Source of the DNA: Alternaria dauci
Lineage: Eukaryota > Ascomycota > Dothideomycetes > Pleosporales > Pleosporaceae
Reading direction: 5' to 3'
DNA: 64,000 nt
NCBI RefSeq assembly: GCF_042100115.1
Contig: NC_091273.1
Span: forward strand, 3,348,001 to 3,412,000
Shown here: one piece after another, positions 21,772 through 33,288 of the stretch
Layout of the letters: the number at the start of each line of letters is the position of its first letter
Position numbering within the stretch: position 1 is the stretch's first letter
Translations under genes and position numbers: made by a program
Notes under the pieces: generated by a model
Database searches by the model: none
What the model saw: the letters and a program-made list of their open reading frames with translations, nothing else
What the model was told of the DNA's origin: nothing

Positions 21772-24511
21772 GGGCGTCAAGAGGTCATGGGATCATGGGG
21801 TCATGGGATTGGTAGTGGTACGGTACAACCCACCAACCCCATGGACCGCACATGGTTTCCTAGCGACATTGGATCACATGGGGAAATATCTGCTTTTTAC
21901 CTTGCGCGCTTGGTGTTGCAAGAGAAAGACCGGACTATGGACGGACTGGTATAGGCAATATCCGAGACATGTGTTAATGTCGTCGATAGTTCCCAATCTC
22001 TTGGGACTGGTTTGCCGTAGCAGTAAAAGCGGTGATCAACTCATGTTTGGTATACAATGCTTTTGTTTGCCAAGTTCTCCCACATGTCAAAGCATAATGG
22101 GAGATCATGCGGACGATGGAAACAGAGAAGAACGGTACGTAAAATCAGATACTATGCTCCCCTGAACCGATCTCAACTCTTTTCCCGTGGTACACATGAC
22201 ATCAGATCGATCGATCGTATTAAGCTGACATCGTGCTTATTGTGTTGTTGGGCCTAGACATTCATGCCTTCCTCCATCGTGTCCCCGCGCTATCGATATA
22301 TAACAGCCGTCCCCGGGTGTCGCCGACGCACGGCTCAAGGATGCGATGTGGCGGCGGCGCAAAAGAAAGAAAAAGCAGGGAGTAACGTGGCCAGCCGTAC
22401 TATCTGTGGAACAGTTGGGCGCAAGCTTGTGGCGCGCATCTGGGTGCGCTATCGATACACAGCTCTTTCCTTGCTCAGATCTATGCATGTAACTTGGCTC
22501 GACAAAGCTCTAGACAGACGCGAACAGGCTGAATTACGCATGCTGATCCTTGTCTTACATGCGCAAGTCGAGGGTAGCATGAGTTTGACGTTGTTCCAGA
22601 AATTCATGCCTTGAAACATTTCAGGCGGGCTCTGTGGATTGAGCCAATGGCAGCTGCGGGGTACCTGAGCGAAAGCGTGTTTTACACTTGTGCCTGAGAA
22701 TAACAACCAGGATCTGTGCGTCGAGTATTACTATGTATGCGAGTATAGGAGGGGTGTGAGACGAGTGACAGGTTTTTCTTAGAGGACTCATTTACCCAGC
22801 CGCGAATATGTCGTCGTGACGAGGGAGGGGGGGCGCACTGCGCTCAGCTCCTGCTGCCTTGAGTCTAGGCTATAGCAGGCACAGATATGGTTCTTGCACT
22901 ATTCCTGTCCCATCGTGCCATCGTGAGGGCTGAGAAGAAGTCAGCTTCGAGTGAGCGCGCAAGAATAGCGCCGGCCTATTGTCCAGCGACAGCGCACGAC
23001 GCCCTTGTGAGCGCTACTGCAGGAACCAGAAAAAAAACCGCTATCGATAGGCTCTATGGTGCCGGCATGGGAATTACAGCACACGAGGCGAGGGGCGTGG
23101 CGCTTACGCCTTGCGCCCAACCACGACTTGCGCTCCTAGCAGAAGAGGGGTCCTAGAGAAGGTCGTGCGACCGCTGTGCCGCACAAGGAGGGCATTGAGG
23201 ATTCTTTTGGACTTGCGCGCAGGACGCCGTGTCGTGACAAGTCACCACCAAGCGACCAAGCAGAGTAGCGAGATGGCGAGAAGATGTTACGGTTCGCCGC
23301 GTTATTGCCGCGCCGGCTTGGAGGCCTTTGGCGTAATCTCTCATGCTCCGAATTCCCGCGCGAATAGAGGCAGACAGCCGCTCACCGACTAGCAAGCAGA
23401 GGAAGCGTTGTTTTGGAGTGGTGCAAGCAGCTCAGGTGCCAAAGATCAACCACGCCTCGCGGAAAAGAAAGGGAGTAGTCGGAGGCATTGAATCATCACG
23501 ATGACATGGACGCCTCTGCCGACATCCGCATTGCAATTGGGATGCGCCATTTCAGTGGGTCGCCATGATGTCGCCGCCGTCAGTGCAGGATTTTGGGGGC
23601 GTCTGCGAGTGGCAGCTCTCCTGGCTTGGAGATTGCGATGCTGCGACGAGGCGCACGGTTTGCTGCCAATTCAGGTACCCAGACTACCTATACCAAAGAA
23701 AGACGATAGGAAGCGATGATCCGGTCTGATTGTGTCATGCCGGCCGGTGTTACGTGCAACCACCTACCGAATACGCAGATGAGCAATGCGCGCAAGAGTG
23801 GAGCGGGTCAGCTAGGCCACGGGGATGGTGAAGCAGAGGCGTGGATGCTTCACCATGACCAGCATCGTGAGTGTCGCCTCCACAGAATGCGGCTTCCAAG
23901 CCGTCGATTGATTTGGCTCGCGCAAGGCTGTCCGCCGGCACTCCAAGATGCATACGCTGGCTCCCCTTACGGCCATGTTTCAGCTTACCATTCACGGACT
24001 AGCGGCCGATGCGCAGCGCCTCACGGGCCAACGAGAGCATCGCAGCAGCCTCCCGGACGTCCCATGCTCCATGGGCTAATCTAGGGTTTCACCTCGCTAA
24101 ACCAAAGCATTCCTTCATCTCCCCTAAAAAGACCCTCTAGCACTGATCAAGCGTGATAACCGCTCGTTTCCCCATTTCACCCGTATCTCATCTCCTTCTT
24201 TTCCCTTCCTTTACCGCGTTCATTCTCTCGCTCCGTCACTCCTTTGGCACTCCCAGCAACATTCGCTACCCATCAATCTTGTTGTCCTCGCGACAACGCT
24301 CCACTCATTTTCGTGTCTATCCAACTTGAAGCTCGAGAGAGTCCTGGAGGCTGAGGTTATTCACTTCGTCAACATACACGGAAACGCCGCCGATACTATC
24401 CCGAAAGACATAGTGGAAAAAAAGCATTCGCCTTTTGTCTCAACACCCACCCTTGTCACAAGAGCCCTCCACCACTTCTACACTCAACCCTAGTCGACTG
24501 TACTCTCAACC
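21772..24511. other. Long intergenic stretch, 2.7 kb
   Basis: No gene is supported. Several 80-120-codon frames on both strands (for example 22264-22614, 23716-24084) overlap each other and lack domains. Base composition is not AT-biased, so it is not RIP-decayed repeat DNA. The last 400 bp are strongly pyrimidine-rich and form the promoter/leader of the DUF1996 gene. Confidence 0.5.
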
Positions 24512-26225
24512 ATGAAGTCTGTCGCATCCATCGCCGCGGCAGCTATGCTGTCCGGCTCTGCCAACGCTTTCTGGCGCATGCCTTGCCACGACCGCACTGC
24601 TCTCGCACGTCTGGATCCCATTGTCGACGAGGGAACTGCTTCTTCCCACAGCCACACCATCCACGGTGGAAGCAGTAAGTAGAGACCGCCCGCTTCTTGT
24701 TCGACACATTACGCCAGGCGCATGATGGATGAGCATGTACTCTGGACAATCCAGGGCTTCTCCAAACAGGGAGCCCCTGAGCTGTCTAGTTGTGTGCGAG
24801 TCGTTCATGCGATGACCTGCATATGGATGTCCGAGTCAGGGGCGGGTTCGCAGATGATACAGCTTACTAACAGCCGACAGACTTCGCTGAGACGACCACC
24901 TACGACATGCTTCGTAAGTCGGAGTGCACCTCGTGCCAGTTCGACGACGACAAGTCCGCCTACTGGACCCCCTCTCTGCACTTCGTCCACGAGGGTGGCA
25001 AGACTGAGATCGTCCCCCAGGTTGGTGGTATGCTCGCATACTACCTCCTCCTCGGTGAGGATCTGAAGGCTTTCCCCGAGGGCTTCCAGATGCTCGCAGG
25101 TGACTCGCGTCTTCGCAACTTCACCGGCCTGGTTCCTGACCCGCCAACCGCTGAATGGACCGCCGAGGACATGACCCAGTTGTCCCTCGGCCAGAAGTCC
25201 ATTGGCTTCAACTGCCTGAACTACAACAAGGCACCCGAGGGCTCGCGCTACCGCCACTTCATGCCCACCAAGGAGTACATGGACGAGAACTGCGCCAACG
25301 GTATCCGTGCCGAGATCATGTTCCCCTCGTGCTGGAACGGCAAGGACGTGGCCGCCGATGACCACAGGAGCCACGTGGCCTACCCCAGCATGATTGACGG
25401 CGGTTCGTGCCCCGAGGGCTACGAGACCCGTCTTCCTTCTCTCTTCTACGAGACCATCTGGAACACCTACAAGTTCAAGGACTCCGCTGGTCAGTTCGTG
25501 TGGTCCAACGGTGACCCAACTGGTACGTCAATCCATGCATTTCTGTATCGACTAACCACTAATACAAACTAGGTTACGGATACCACGCTGATTTCATCAA
25601 CGGATGGAACATCGATACTCTCCAGTCCGCCGTCTCCACCTGCACCAACCCCTCTGGTCGCGTTGAGGACTGCCCTGTCTTCTCCGGCGGTCTCCAGACC
25701 GAGTCTGAGCAGGCCACCTGCAAGATCGAGGCCATGCCCAAGATCCTCTCTGTCGACGACTGCGCCGGTCCTTCCGATGGTCTCTGCGGTAACGTCCCCG
25801 TTCAGTACGGACCCGAGTACGCCGATCCCCTTGAGGGAGGAGACAAGGAAGACGAGAAGCCCGTCAAGCCTACTCTGTCTTCTGTCGCTCCCGTACCCAC
25901 TCAGTCCTACGCCCCTGCTCACTCCATGGGCGCTGGTGGTATCTCCGTCTACAACGTTGAGAGCCCTTCGTCGGCCAAGTCCTCGTCGGTCAAGCCCAGC
26001 TCCAGCGCTGACTACGGAAACTACCCCGCTGATCCTCTCGTTACTCCTCTTGCCGACATCGCTGATGCTCTTGGTGATGACGAGGTCGTCTCTACCACTA
26101 CCTACACCAAGGACGGTGTCGTGTACGAGGTTGCCATTGTTGAGGTCGTCGTTACCACCACTGTTGCTCCCAACTACCGCCGACACGCACACAAGCACCG
26201 TCGTGGTCATTTCGGTCGCAACTAA
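24512..26225 (+). CDS. Secreted DUF1996 protein
   Basis: Three exons, 24512..24674, 24881..25522 and 25573..26225, give 485 residues. The first intron is 206 bp with a TTACTAAC branch; the second is 50 bp. The signal peptide is MKSVASIAAAAMLSGSANA; the mature protein begins FWRMPCHDRTALARLDPIVD, the typical start of DUF1996 proteins, followed by SHSHTIHGGSSN and the domain core with paired cysteines (CTSCQFDDD, NCLNYNK, MFPSCWNG). A Ser/Pro-rich tail from about 390 is probably O-glycosylated and ends in a basic His/Arg-rich segment (YRRHAHKHRRGH). The biochemical role of DUF1996 is not established. A long CT-rich leader suggests strong expression. Confidence 0.93.
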
Positions 26226-27536
26226 GTCTTTTAGCTTCCCAAAGAAACATATAAAGACTTTGATGATGGCACCCAAAGCATTCTTCAGTACATGGTTCTT
26301 GCATGCGTATTGGCGTTCTCCTACGACTACCAACGACGACAACTGAAAAGATTCTTCATCCTTGCTGCCTAGCTCCCGGGTCTTCATTCCCGTCCCCGCA
26401 CTTCCTTAGCTGGAGGTTGGGCGGGTGTATCGACCTCACTTCTCAAGATATGTAGCTGTGGCCAAGGCAGAAACAATTCTTCATCTTTGTCCGATTCTTA
26501 CCTTTCTGTACTATCTCGTTATTTTTCTCAAAGTGTTGGTTGGTGTTTGTTGGGGAGAAGGCTGTAGGAAGGCTGCGCCAGATGACAGTTCTGCGTTATC
26601 CCCTAGGGACAAGAAAGAAAGTGGTTCTTAGAAACAAAGGAGTGATGTAGATTTGCGCACGATACCATTGAAACTGTTTTTTGCTTTGCTGTAAATGTTA
26701 TGCCTTTCTGCCTTTTCCACCTTACGACCCGTGGATGATCCGAAGTTTATCAAGTATGGATTGCTAAGATTTTGTAATGTATTGGTGATGAAAAAGGACA
26801 TTTAGTCGACTTGTTAAACAGACGAGTGAGGTTCCTATCGTTTCGTTGTGACCTGCTATGTTGGCATTCTCTTGGTCGTCATTTGAAGTATATACCAAAT
26901 AACAGCTCTGGTGGCCCGTACTCATGCACTTTGTTCTTACTCACGAGTCGTCAAGCTGGACGCAAGGGTCTATTTATCTGCGTGACCTGGCCACAACAAC
27001 GCTACACTTCGCCAGCTTCGTTTCAAAGGCTCCGATATCGCCTAACAATTTGCCGATTTGCTCCCCTGTTCATCACTGTCCAGGTGAGGCACGTCATATC
27101 GTTGCAAGTAAATGTTGCTACAGATAGTACCTGAACTCCGTTTCCGTATATTCTAAGTACTTGAGCCATTGAAAATACATACGCTATCCCACATGGGCAG
27201 TGCGGTGGGATGTCGCGAGTCTACTGTAAACACGCATTCGTGGCAGCCTCGTTATGAACTGCGATAATTACCTTCTACAAACGACTTGTTTTCCCCTTCA
27301 TTCACAAATCTCTAGTGAATGGACGCCTGCCATTCGAGGATTGGTTCCACTTGTATCACACTCACTGTCGACGATGCGTGAGACCCACTGACAACCATGC
27401 GTTACTGTTTCCCTGACTATATTCAGGCTCCGAACAGCATCTACTATAAAACTCCGAGACTCACACAGTTGCTCTCTCCTCCTTTCTAACACGCTCAACA
27501 AGCCCCGGTGCCGAACTCCCTTTTCCGAACTACACC
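26226..27536. other. Intergenic stretch, 1.3 kb
   Basis: Contains the 3' flank of the DUF1996 gene and the promoter of the AAA ATPase gene. No other gene is supported. Confidence 0.5.
27445..27450 (+). promoter_or_regulatory. TATA-like box of BCS1-like gene
   Basis: TATAAA 92 bp upstream of the ATG at 27537; position and spacing fit a core promoter. Confidence 0.35.
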
Positions 27537-29402
27537 ATGGATTTCTCCCGCCTCGAGGCTATCATATCCGAATTCAACTCTACAAGCAACAATGCAACCG
27601 CCACGAGCGTACCCTCGACAGTCCTAGAGATGTTTATTCCAGGCTACAGCACAATCGCTCAGCTAACATATCGCCACCTTGGTTTCGACATCGGCGTCTT
27701 CGTCACGGGATGGCTCGTCCTCTTCGGTCTATACCACGGGGCCATCCTCACTTACAACCGAGCCTACCACTACTTCACCGTATACTACATGTCAGAAATC
27801 ACCATTGATTCATATGACTACCTCTACGACCATGTCATGAGCTGGGTAGCGGCACAGCATATGAGGTCATCTAGTAGATACCTAACTGCATCTACCCGCT
27901 ACCTTGACGAACTCAATGTCGAAGACCTAGCTGACTGCAGCGACGCGTTTGATGAATACGGGATTTTTAACGAAATGAAGTGGGCGAGTAACATATCGCC
28001 GTTATATCAGCCTAATTTTGGTGACTACACCTTTTACCACGAAGGACGGTGGTTCAGGTTCAAGCGTGAAAAGAAGGACCCGAACGGAATGGCGAGCAGG
28101 TACAATGAGCAAATTGTATTGTGTTGTAGGGGGAGGACAACTGAGCCGATCAAGCAGCTGCTTGTCCACATCAAGACGTGGAGTCTTCACGAGGCAAGTA
28201 CGACTACGTCGATTTACCAGGCCTCGGGTCACGGCGGCGACAGTGGCCGGCAGTGGCAATGCGACTGTACACGCTTATCACGACCACTAAGCACGGTATG
28301 TCTAGATCAGCAACAGAAAAGCAAGATTGTCGCGGATATCAACGAGTACCTCGACCCTGCCACGGCGCGTTGGTATGGCGCACGCGGTATCCCTCATCGC
28401 CGTGGCTATCTCTTCCATGGCCCACCAGGAACAGGAAAGACGTCGCTATCTTTTGCTCTAGCCGGTATATTTGGCCTGGATGTATACTGTCTCTCTCTCA
28501 ACGATGGTATCACCGAGTCCGAGCTGGGTTACTTGTTCAAGCGACTTCCTGGTCGATGTCTTCTTCTCCTTGAAGATATTGACGCTGCGGGCATTCGCCG
28601 CGAGGGCCTCGAGTCCCCTGACTTGGACACCGATGACACTACGACCGACCTCGAGGCAACCAAAGTCGAGGCAACCAAAGTCGAGGCACAGGACAAGTCA
28701 GGTGGTATGTTATCAAAAGTTCTAGGTATTCTTGCGTGGCTCCTGATACTGGTCGGGATGCCCTCCAGTCTTTTCAGCGGACTTTCGAAGCAGAAAGAGC
28801 CAGTAAAAGAGCCTACAGCTCCAAAGGTAGTGACGAACGCAGCCGCAAAGTCACCTTCAGGACCCTCAGGAGGAGGTAACGGGTCCATAAGTCTAAGCGG
28901 ACTGCTCAATGTCATCGACGGTGCTGCTTCCCACGAGGGCCATGTGCTCATCATGACGACCAATACACCAGAGAAATTGGATGACGCCTTGACCCGACCG
29001 GGTCGCGTTGATCTCCAGATCGGCTTCACGCTTGCCACACGCGACCAGATCCGCCACATGTATGTGCGCATGTTCAGCGATGCCGCCACTCTACCTAAGA
29101 CCGCCCCTGCGACCAAAGCCGCCACGACCAGCGCAGTACCCGCAGACACAGTTATGAAACACGAGCTCCTGGATATCTACCTTCCCGTAAAGTCGGTTGC
29201 CGCTACTGTCGAGCCTGCCAAGCTCGAGGAGATGGCACAGCGATTTGCTGATGCGTTGCCCGAGAAGATCTTCTCGCCTGCGGAGATCCAGGGTTATTTG
29301 CTGACGCACAAGAGGCATCCAGAGAAGGCGATAGAGGAAGTAGGCAAGTGGAAGGATGAGATGATTGAGGTGAAGAAGAAGAAGAAGAAGCAGGCGAGCT
29401 AG
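27537..29402 (+). CDS. BCS1-like AAA ATPase with a hydrophobic insert
   Basis: Single exon, 621 residues. The N-terminal part contains a transmembrane segment (about 50-72, VFVTGWLVLFGLYHGA) followed by a BCS1-specific region. The AAA module has Walker A GPPGTGKTS (295-303), Walker B LLLLEDIDAAG (342-352), sensor-1 region VLIMTTN (about 468) and arginine finger segment RPGRVD (about 487). Mitochondrial Bcs1 translocates the folded Rieske protein; many fungi have several paralogues of unknown location, and this looks like one of those. Between Walker B and sensor 1 there is an insert of about 80 residues containing a hydrophobic helix (ILAWLLILVGMPSSLF, about 397-413) and a short duplicated EATKV motif. 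The C-terminus is Lys-rich. Confidence 0.9.
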   Translation: MDFSRLEAIISEFNSTSNNATATSVPSTVLEMFIPGYSTIAQLTYRHLGFDIGVFVTGWLVLFGLYHGAILTYNRAYHYFTVYYMSEITIDSYDYLYDHVMSWVAAQHMRSSSRYLTASTRYLDELNVEDLADCSDAFDEYGIFNEMKWASNISPLYQPNFGDYTFYHEGRWFRFKREKKDPNGMASRYNEQIVLCCRGRTTEPIKQLLVHIKTWSLHEASTTTSIYQASGHGGDSGRQWQCDCTRLSRPLSTVCLDQQQKSKIVADINEYLDPATARWYGARGIPHRRGYLFHGPPGTGKTSLSFALAGIFGLDVYCLSLNDGITESELGYLFKRLPGRCLLLLEDIDAAGIRREGLESPDLDTDDTTTDLEATKVEATKVEAQDKSGGMLSKVLGILAWLLILVGMPSSLFSGLSKQKEPVKEPTAPKVVTNAAAKSPSGPSGGGNGSISLSGLLNVIDGAASHEGHVLIMTTNTPEKLDDALTRPGRVDLQIGFTLATRDQIRHMYVRMFSDAATLPKTAPATKAATTSAVPADTVMKHELLDIYLPVKSVAATVEPAKLEEMAQRFADALPEKIFSPAEIQGYLLTHKRHPEKAIEEVGKWKDEMIEVKKKKKKQAS

Positions 29403-32400
29403 GTCATAGTTGCTTGATGTAGGACGGGAGGCAGAAGACAGATACAGTGTACATGGCCATTAGTTCCTCACCAATGCCATCCGCTGATGAGAAAGAATAA
29501 TACTAGTCGTTATTTCGAGACGTGTTACATCGAATCACTGATATGAAGTTCATGTTTCTTGAGCCATATATTATCATATATGGTTCTTGGGCTATGGTGG
29601 CGATGGTGATGCGGAATCACTGATATGAGTCTTTGGCAAAGCTGGGAACTGGCTCTGAGGGTAGAAGTGATAGTAATTCCACTCCTGTGAGAGCTCGATG
29701 TTCCATATGAGGCTCTTACCGTGTTCCACGGCAATACCGGGTCTATGTGCGTTTATCAACATCACCAAGGGTGCCCCCTTCTCAACAAAAAGGCGGCACA
29801 GGTGTCTCGAGCAATACTACGTGCGCATGGTACTGTAGCCTATGCATTACAATATCAGCGAGATGCTGACTTGTCACCCTGTGTATATCAGATAGTCGTG
29901 TGTAAGCAGCACGAGAAACGATGCGTTGTGTATTATAGTTCGGCGAGACAGGCGGCGGTACGTCGATGGCTGGTTTTGTCGACGAGGTATTGAGACGAGG
30001 CGGTCAATCAAGAAGGGTAACTGCTGAGACCGAAGAGATCGCGGGCGAAAGGCGTATTCGCTAGACGGTATCACGTCCTGAAGGCATGTCGACGTAAACG
30101 TACTGTTCTTGCGGGTTAGCCGTCTCAAGTCGTGCTGTGATAATGTAAGGATGTGCGTATGACAATGTCTCTACACAAGTTGTCACCATGGTACATAGCC
30201 AGTACCTGCTCTCCGGCGCCCAGGAGTAGTAAGAGAAGTACAATCGTCATGACCAAAATCTGGTGGGTTGGCCGTCGTCGAACGGAGCTGTGGAAGCATC
30301 GACTGAGGCCACAGCCCTGTCTCATTCTGCTCTTCGGGTTTCCTCGCTCGGCGTCATCAGCACTCCTGTACACTTGCGTAAACCCACCTCTGCGATGCGC
30401 AAAGCAAATTGGTGGCTTGCATTCTCCCCTGCGGAAGGATCCTAGGTGCGTAGGCGAGCTGCGCTTGGCTCACAACCCTTAACCCAGCAGAAGCGCGATT
30501 ATGTCATGTTTGAGTGGCTTTCCTGTACCCGAAGCCGAGCAGCTATGTCATACTTGGGCCCGCATCTTTGAGGATGCTCTGGCGAGGCGGATAGCTCGCC
30601 TGATGACGAACGTCTGCTGGGGCAGTCAAATGTAGTGGTGTGTTTGTCGATCGTTTTCGATGACGATCTATTTCGAGAACAATTTTCCTGCCACCGTTTT
30701 CAAAGAAATAAGCGACATGACATCATACGGGAACAGGGAGAAGATGGTCAGCGCTGTGTTGACCGGTAAGGGTCTCGAACAGTCGTAAGCAATATTGGAC
30801 GAGTTTGAAGCACGTTCGCAATATGGTAGCTGCTCTGTGAATGACGTGCATAGGCTTCCTTGCGTCAGTCGCGTGCAAGCGGACCCAAACAACGTCAAAC
30901 CGCACTCGAAACGTCAGTCAGTGCCGATGCCGATGAACTCGGCACGCGTTCCGGATTGACATGGCTCCGCGGGACAGTTACACTGGTGGTTCAGACATTC
31001 ATCGCTGATGCGGACCTGTACTGTACGGGTAGCATCATAACCCACAAAAGCGCAAACAGCCGCACCCGCCGTGCATCATTGCGAGCAAGTAGCGAGCAGG
31101 CTAACGGGGCTCTTTGGACGGGAAGCTGCCTTTGTGGGAAGGACGTGGTGTGGGGGGACCAAATGCGTCAACGGGGATGAAGATCTGTGGGTTGCCATGA
31201 CGTTCCGCAAGCACGGTTGGAAAGGGACTAGAACGGTCGAAGTGGTCCTATTTCGATCCTGACACGAACTTGCGATATGCGGCGAAGTTGAGTAGAATCT
31301 CAGTGGTGGGATTGAGGATTTGGAGATGTGCGTTTGGCATGAGTGGTCTAGACGAAAGGTAGCGGCATCGAGAAATTGGAGAATTGATCGAAAAGGTGTT
31401 TCTCATGGAAGTTTGGACATTCGACTCGACGCTGTCAAAGAGGCAGTAATTTTTGATCTGATAGGCAGATTATGCAGCATGACGATCTTTTGTTGTGGGA
31501 CACAAATTCTGTCCAAACTCTGTCCAGACTCTGTCCAAATTCTTTTAGATTAATTGCACGGCTTTCATTGGAGGGTAGGGTGATGATCACAGGCCTCAAA
31601 ATCTAGCCAGTGCAGATTACGCGTAGGGCGTGGATCTTTCTTTGAGCGAGTGCGTTGCAGAGTATACGGCCAGATCCGAGGTGTTCAGTCTCGTGACGCA
31701 GGCCGTGGTTGTCGGGCTGAACACGGTCTAGGCTGCAACGTAGAGAGCGTGGTAAGACGACATCATCATCGTCACCACGACGGTACCTGCGTCTTTGGTG
31801 CTCAGGGTGGAGGGGGTGAAGACCCTGCATGACAACGTCCGAGGCTGAAAGAGAGCCAACACGGACAAACGTCAGAAGTGACGATGTTCAGCCAGAGTGT
31901 GTTGCCCCAGGAGCGGTTACAGTGGAGGCTATGAACGCAACGGGCGTGTGGTAACGAAAGACCCTGCTTTTGCAAAAAGAGGGGCTAGGCCCGCTTATAC
32001 ATGGTCATGCAGGAGTCCCGGGCCTATCTTTGCCGGAATGGGACAAGATGACGTTCTTTGGCGCACGGAAACTCTGGCGCGTTGGAGCTGGGAGGGATCT
32101 TTCACGCTGCTGGGCCGCATATCTCTTGTGGCATGCGGGTTTCAAACTTGAGCCATGGGGGCCGTCTGACGTCGCTGGAGGAGTCTGAGCTCCACGAAGC
32201 GCGCAGACAGCCGTGCCGTTGAACCTTTTTGACATGGCTGTTGCGTCATGGAGTGTGAGCGAGAGACAACACAGCTTCATACGGGCACCTGGAATATGAT
32301 GACTCGGCCATGAGGGAAATAGCAAGTATGTAACATGGGAAATTTGAGATTGCCGCTCGGCGGTTCTCAGGGAAGACACTGCGCAGGTGCAGCGTGCAGC

Positions 32401-32994
32401 CGTGTACCGCCTGACCCTTGATGGGCTGCACCACTCAACAGACGCGGTACGCTCGTCATGTGCTGTGAATGGCCGGCCAGCCTTGCTGCTGGGCAGGACC
32501 CCTAAACAGCTTCCCAGGGAGCCCATCATTGCCGACATCATAAGCAACATCGTGATCCCGGGCGACCTGACCCTCCCAAAACGGGGATGTCTGTATCGGT
32601 GGCTTCTCATTGGTCGCTAGGGTGACTAGGGCCGAATGGAGAAGGACCCTGTAGATCTGTGATTGCAAGCCCCAAAGATGGCGGCCCACTAGCGGGCTGG
32701 CCAGGAGGTGGATCACTTCTTTGACCCGACACTCAAGGGCCGATCTCTTGCCATGCGTGGCCATGATGGGGGACATATCGTTCCGCCCGCCTGTGTTGTG
32801 CGTACGTGCGTCCATTGTGAGACGGCAGGACAGTATATAGTTCGCACCCCGCTTGCTGATTTCCTAGATCCCATCACAATCAGTCCGGCCATCGATTCAC
32901 ATACAAATCCTCGATCTCCAGTACAGCCTCCGTACACACCTTATCTTGCTTAAGCTTCATACCGTTTCTACCTCACTACCAAGCTTCATCAATA
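29403..32994. other. Gene-poor stretch, 3.6 kb
   Basis: No gene is supported with confidence. On the minus strand at 29874-30250, an ATG followed by a hydrophobic signal-like segment (MTIVLLLLLLGAGEQ) could be spliced (donor at about 30205, acceptor CACAG near 30135) to an 85-codon basic, Ser-rich frame, giving a roughly 100-residue secreted protein; the donor is weak. A short imperfect tandem of CTGTCCA units lies at 31508-31543. Other frames overlap on both strands and are featureless. Confidence 0.45.
32834..32839 (+). promoter_or_regulatory. TATA-like box of the 80-residue protein gene
   Basis: TATATA about 160 bp upstream of the ATG at 32995, within an otherwise C-rich promoter. Confidence 0.3.
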
Positions 32995-33288
32995 ATGTCT
33001 GCCATGACCGAGTCTCGCCAACAAGTCTACGTCGCCGCAGACGGCTTCTCAGAGCCCATGAGCGCTCAGCACAACTTCGCCAACAACTTTGACCTCAACG
33101 ATCCTGAACGCGCCATGTCGGAGTACCAGAGGTATGTTGCTACACTTGACCATGACTCGCTCCGCATACTAACTACTTCCAGGATTATGCACGAGCACAC
33201 CAAGCGCCAGCTCAGCACCGCTACCGACTCGGCACGTCGACGAAGCGGCGGCTCGTCGTCCGACTCCGTCAGCTCGACCAGCTCATAA
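32995..33288 (+). CDS. Small protein of unknown function, 80 residues
   Basis: Two exons, 32995..33131 and 33183..33288, with a 51-bp intron (GTATGT donor, ATACTAAC branch, CCAG acceptor), encode 80 residues. The protein contains QQVYVAADGFSEPMSAQHNF and then the acidic-to-basic segment DLNDPERAMSEYQRIMHEHT, followed by a Ser-rich tail (GGSSSDSVSSTSS). It has no signal peptide or membrane segment and only a soluble, probably helical centre. The perfect splice signals and the AATAATG start context argue that this is a real gene. No family function is recognised. Confidence 0.75.
   Translation: MSAMTESRQQVYVAADGFSEPMSAQHNFANNFDLNDPERAMSEYQRYVATLDHDSLRILTTSRIMHEHTKRQLSTATDSARRRSGGSSSDSVSSTSS

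Noticed and set aside
25569..26387. 272-codon antisense frame opposite the DUF1996 gene
   Set aside because: Same reason: shadow of a well-supported secreted protein.
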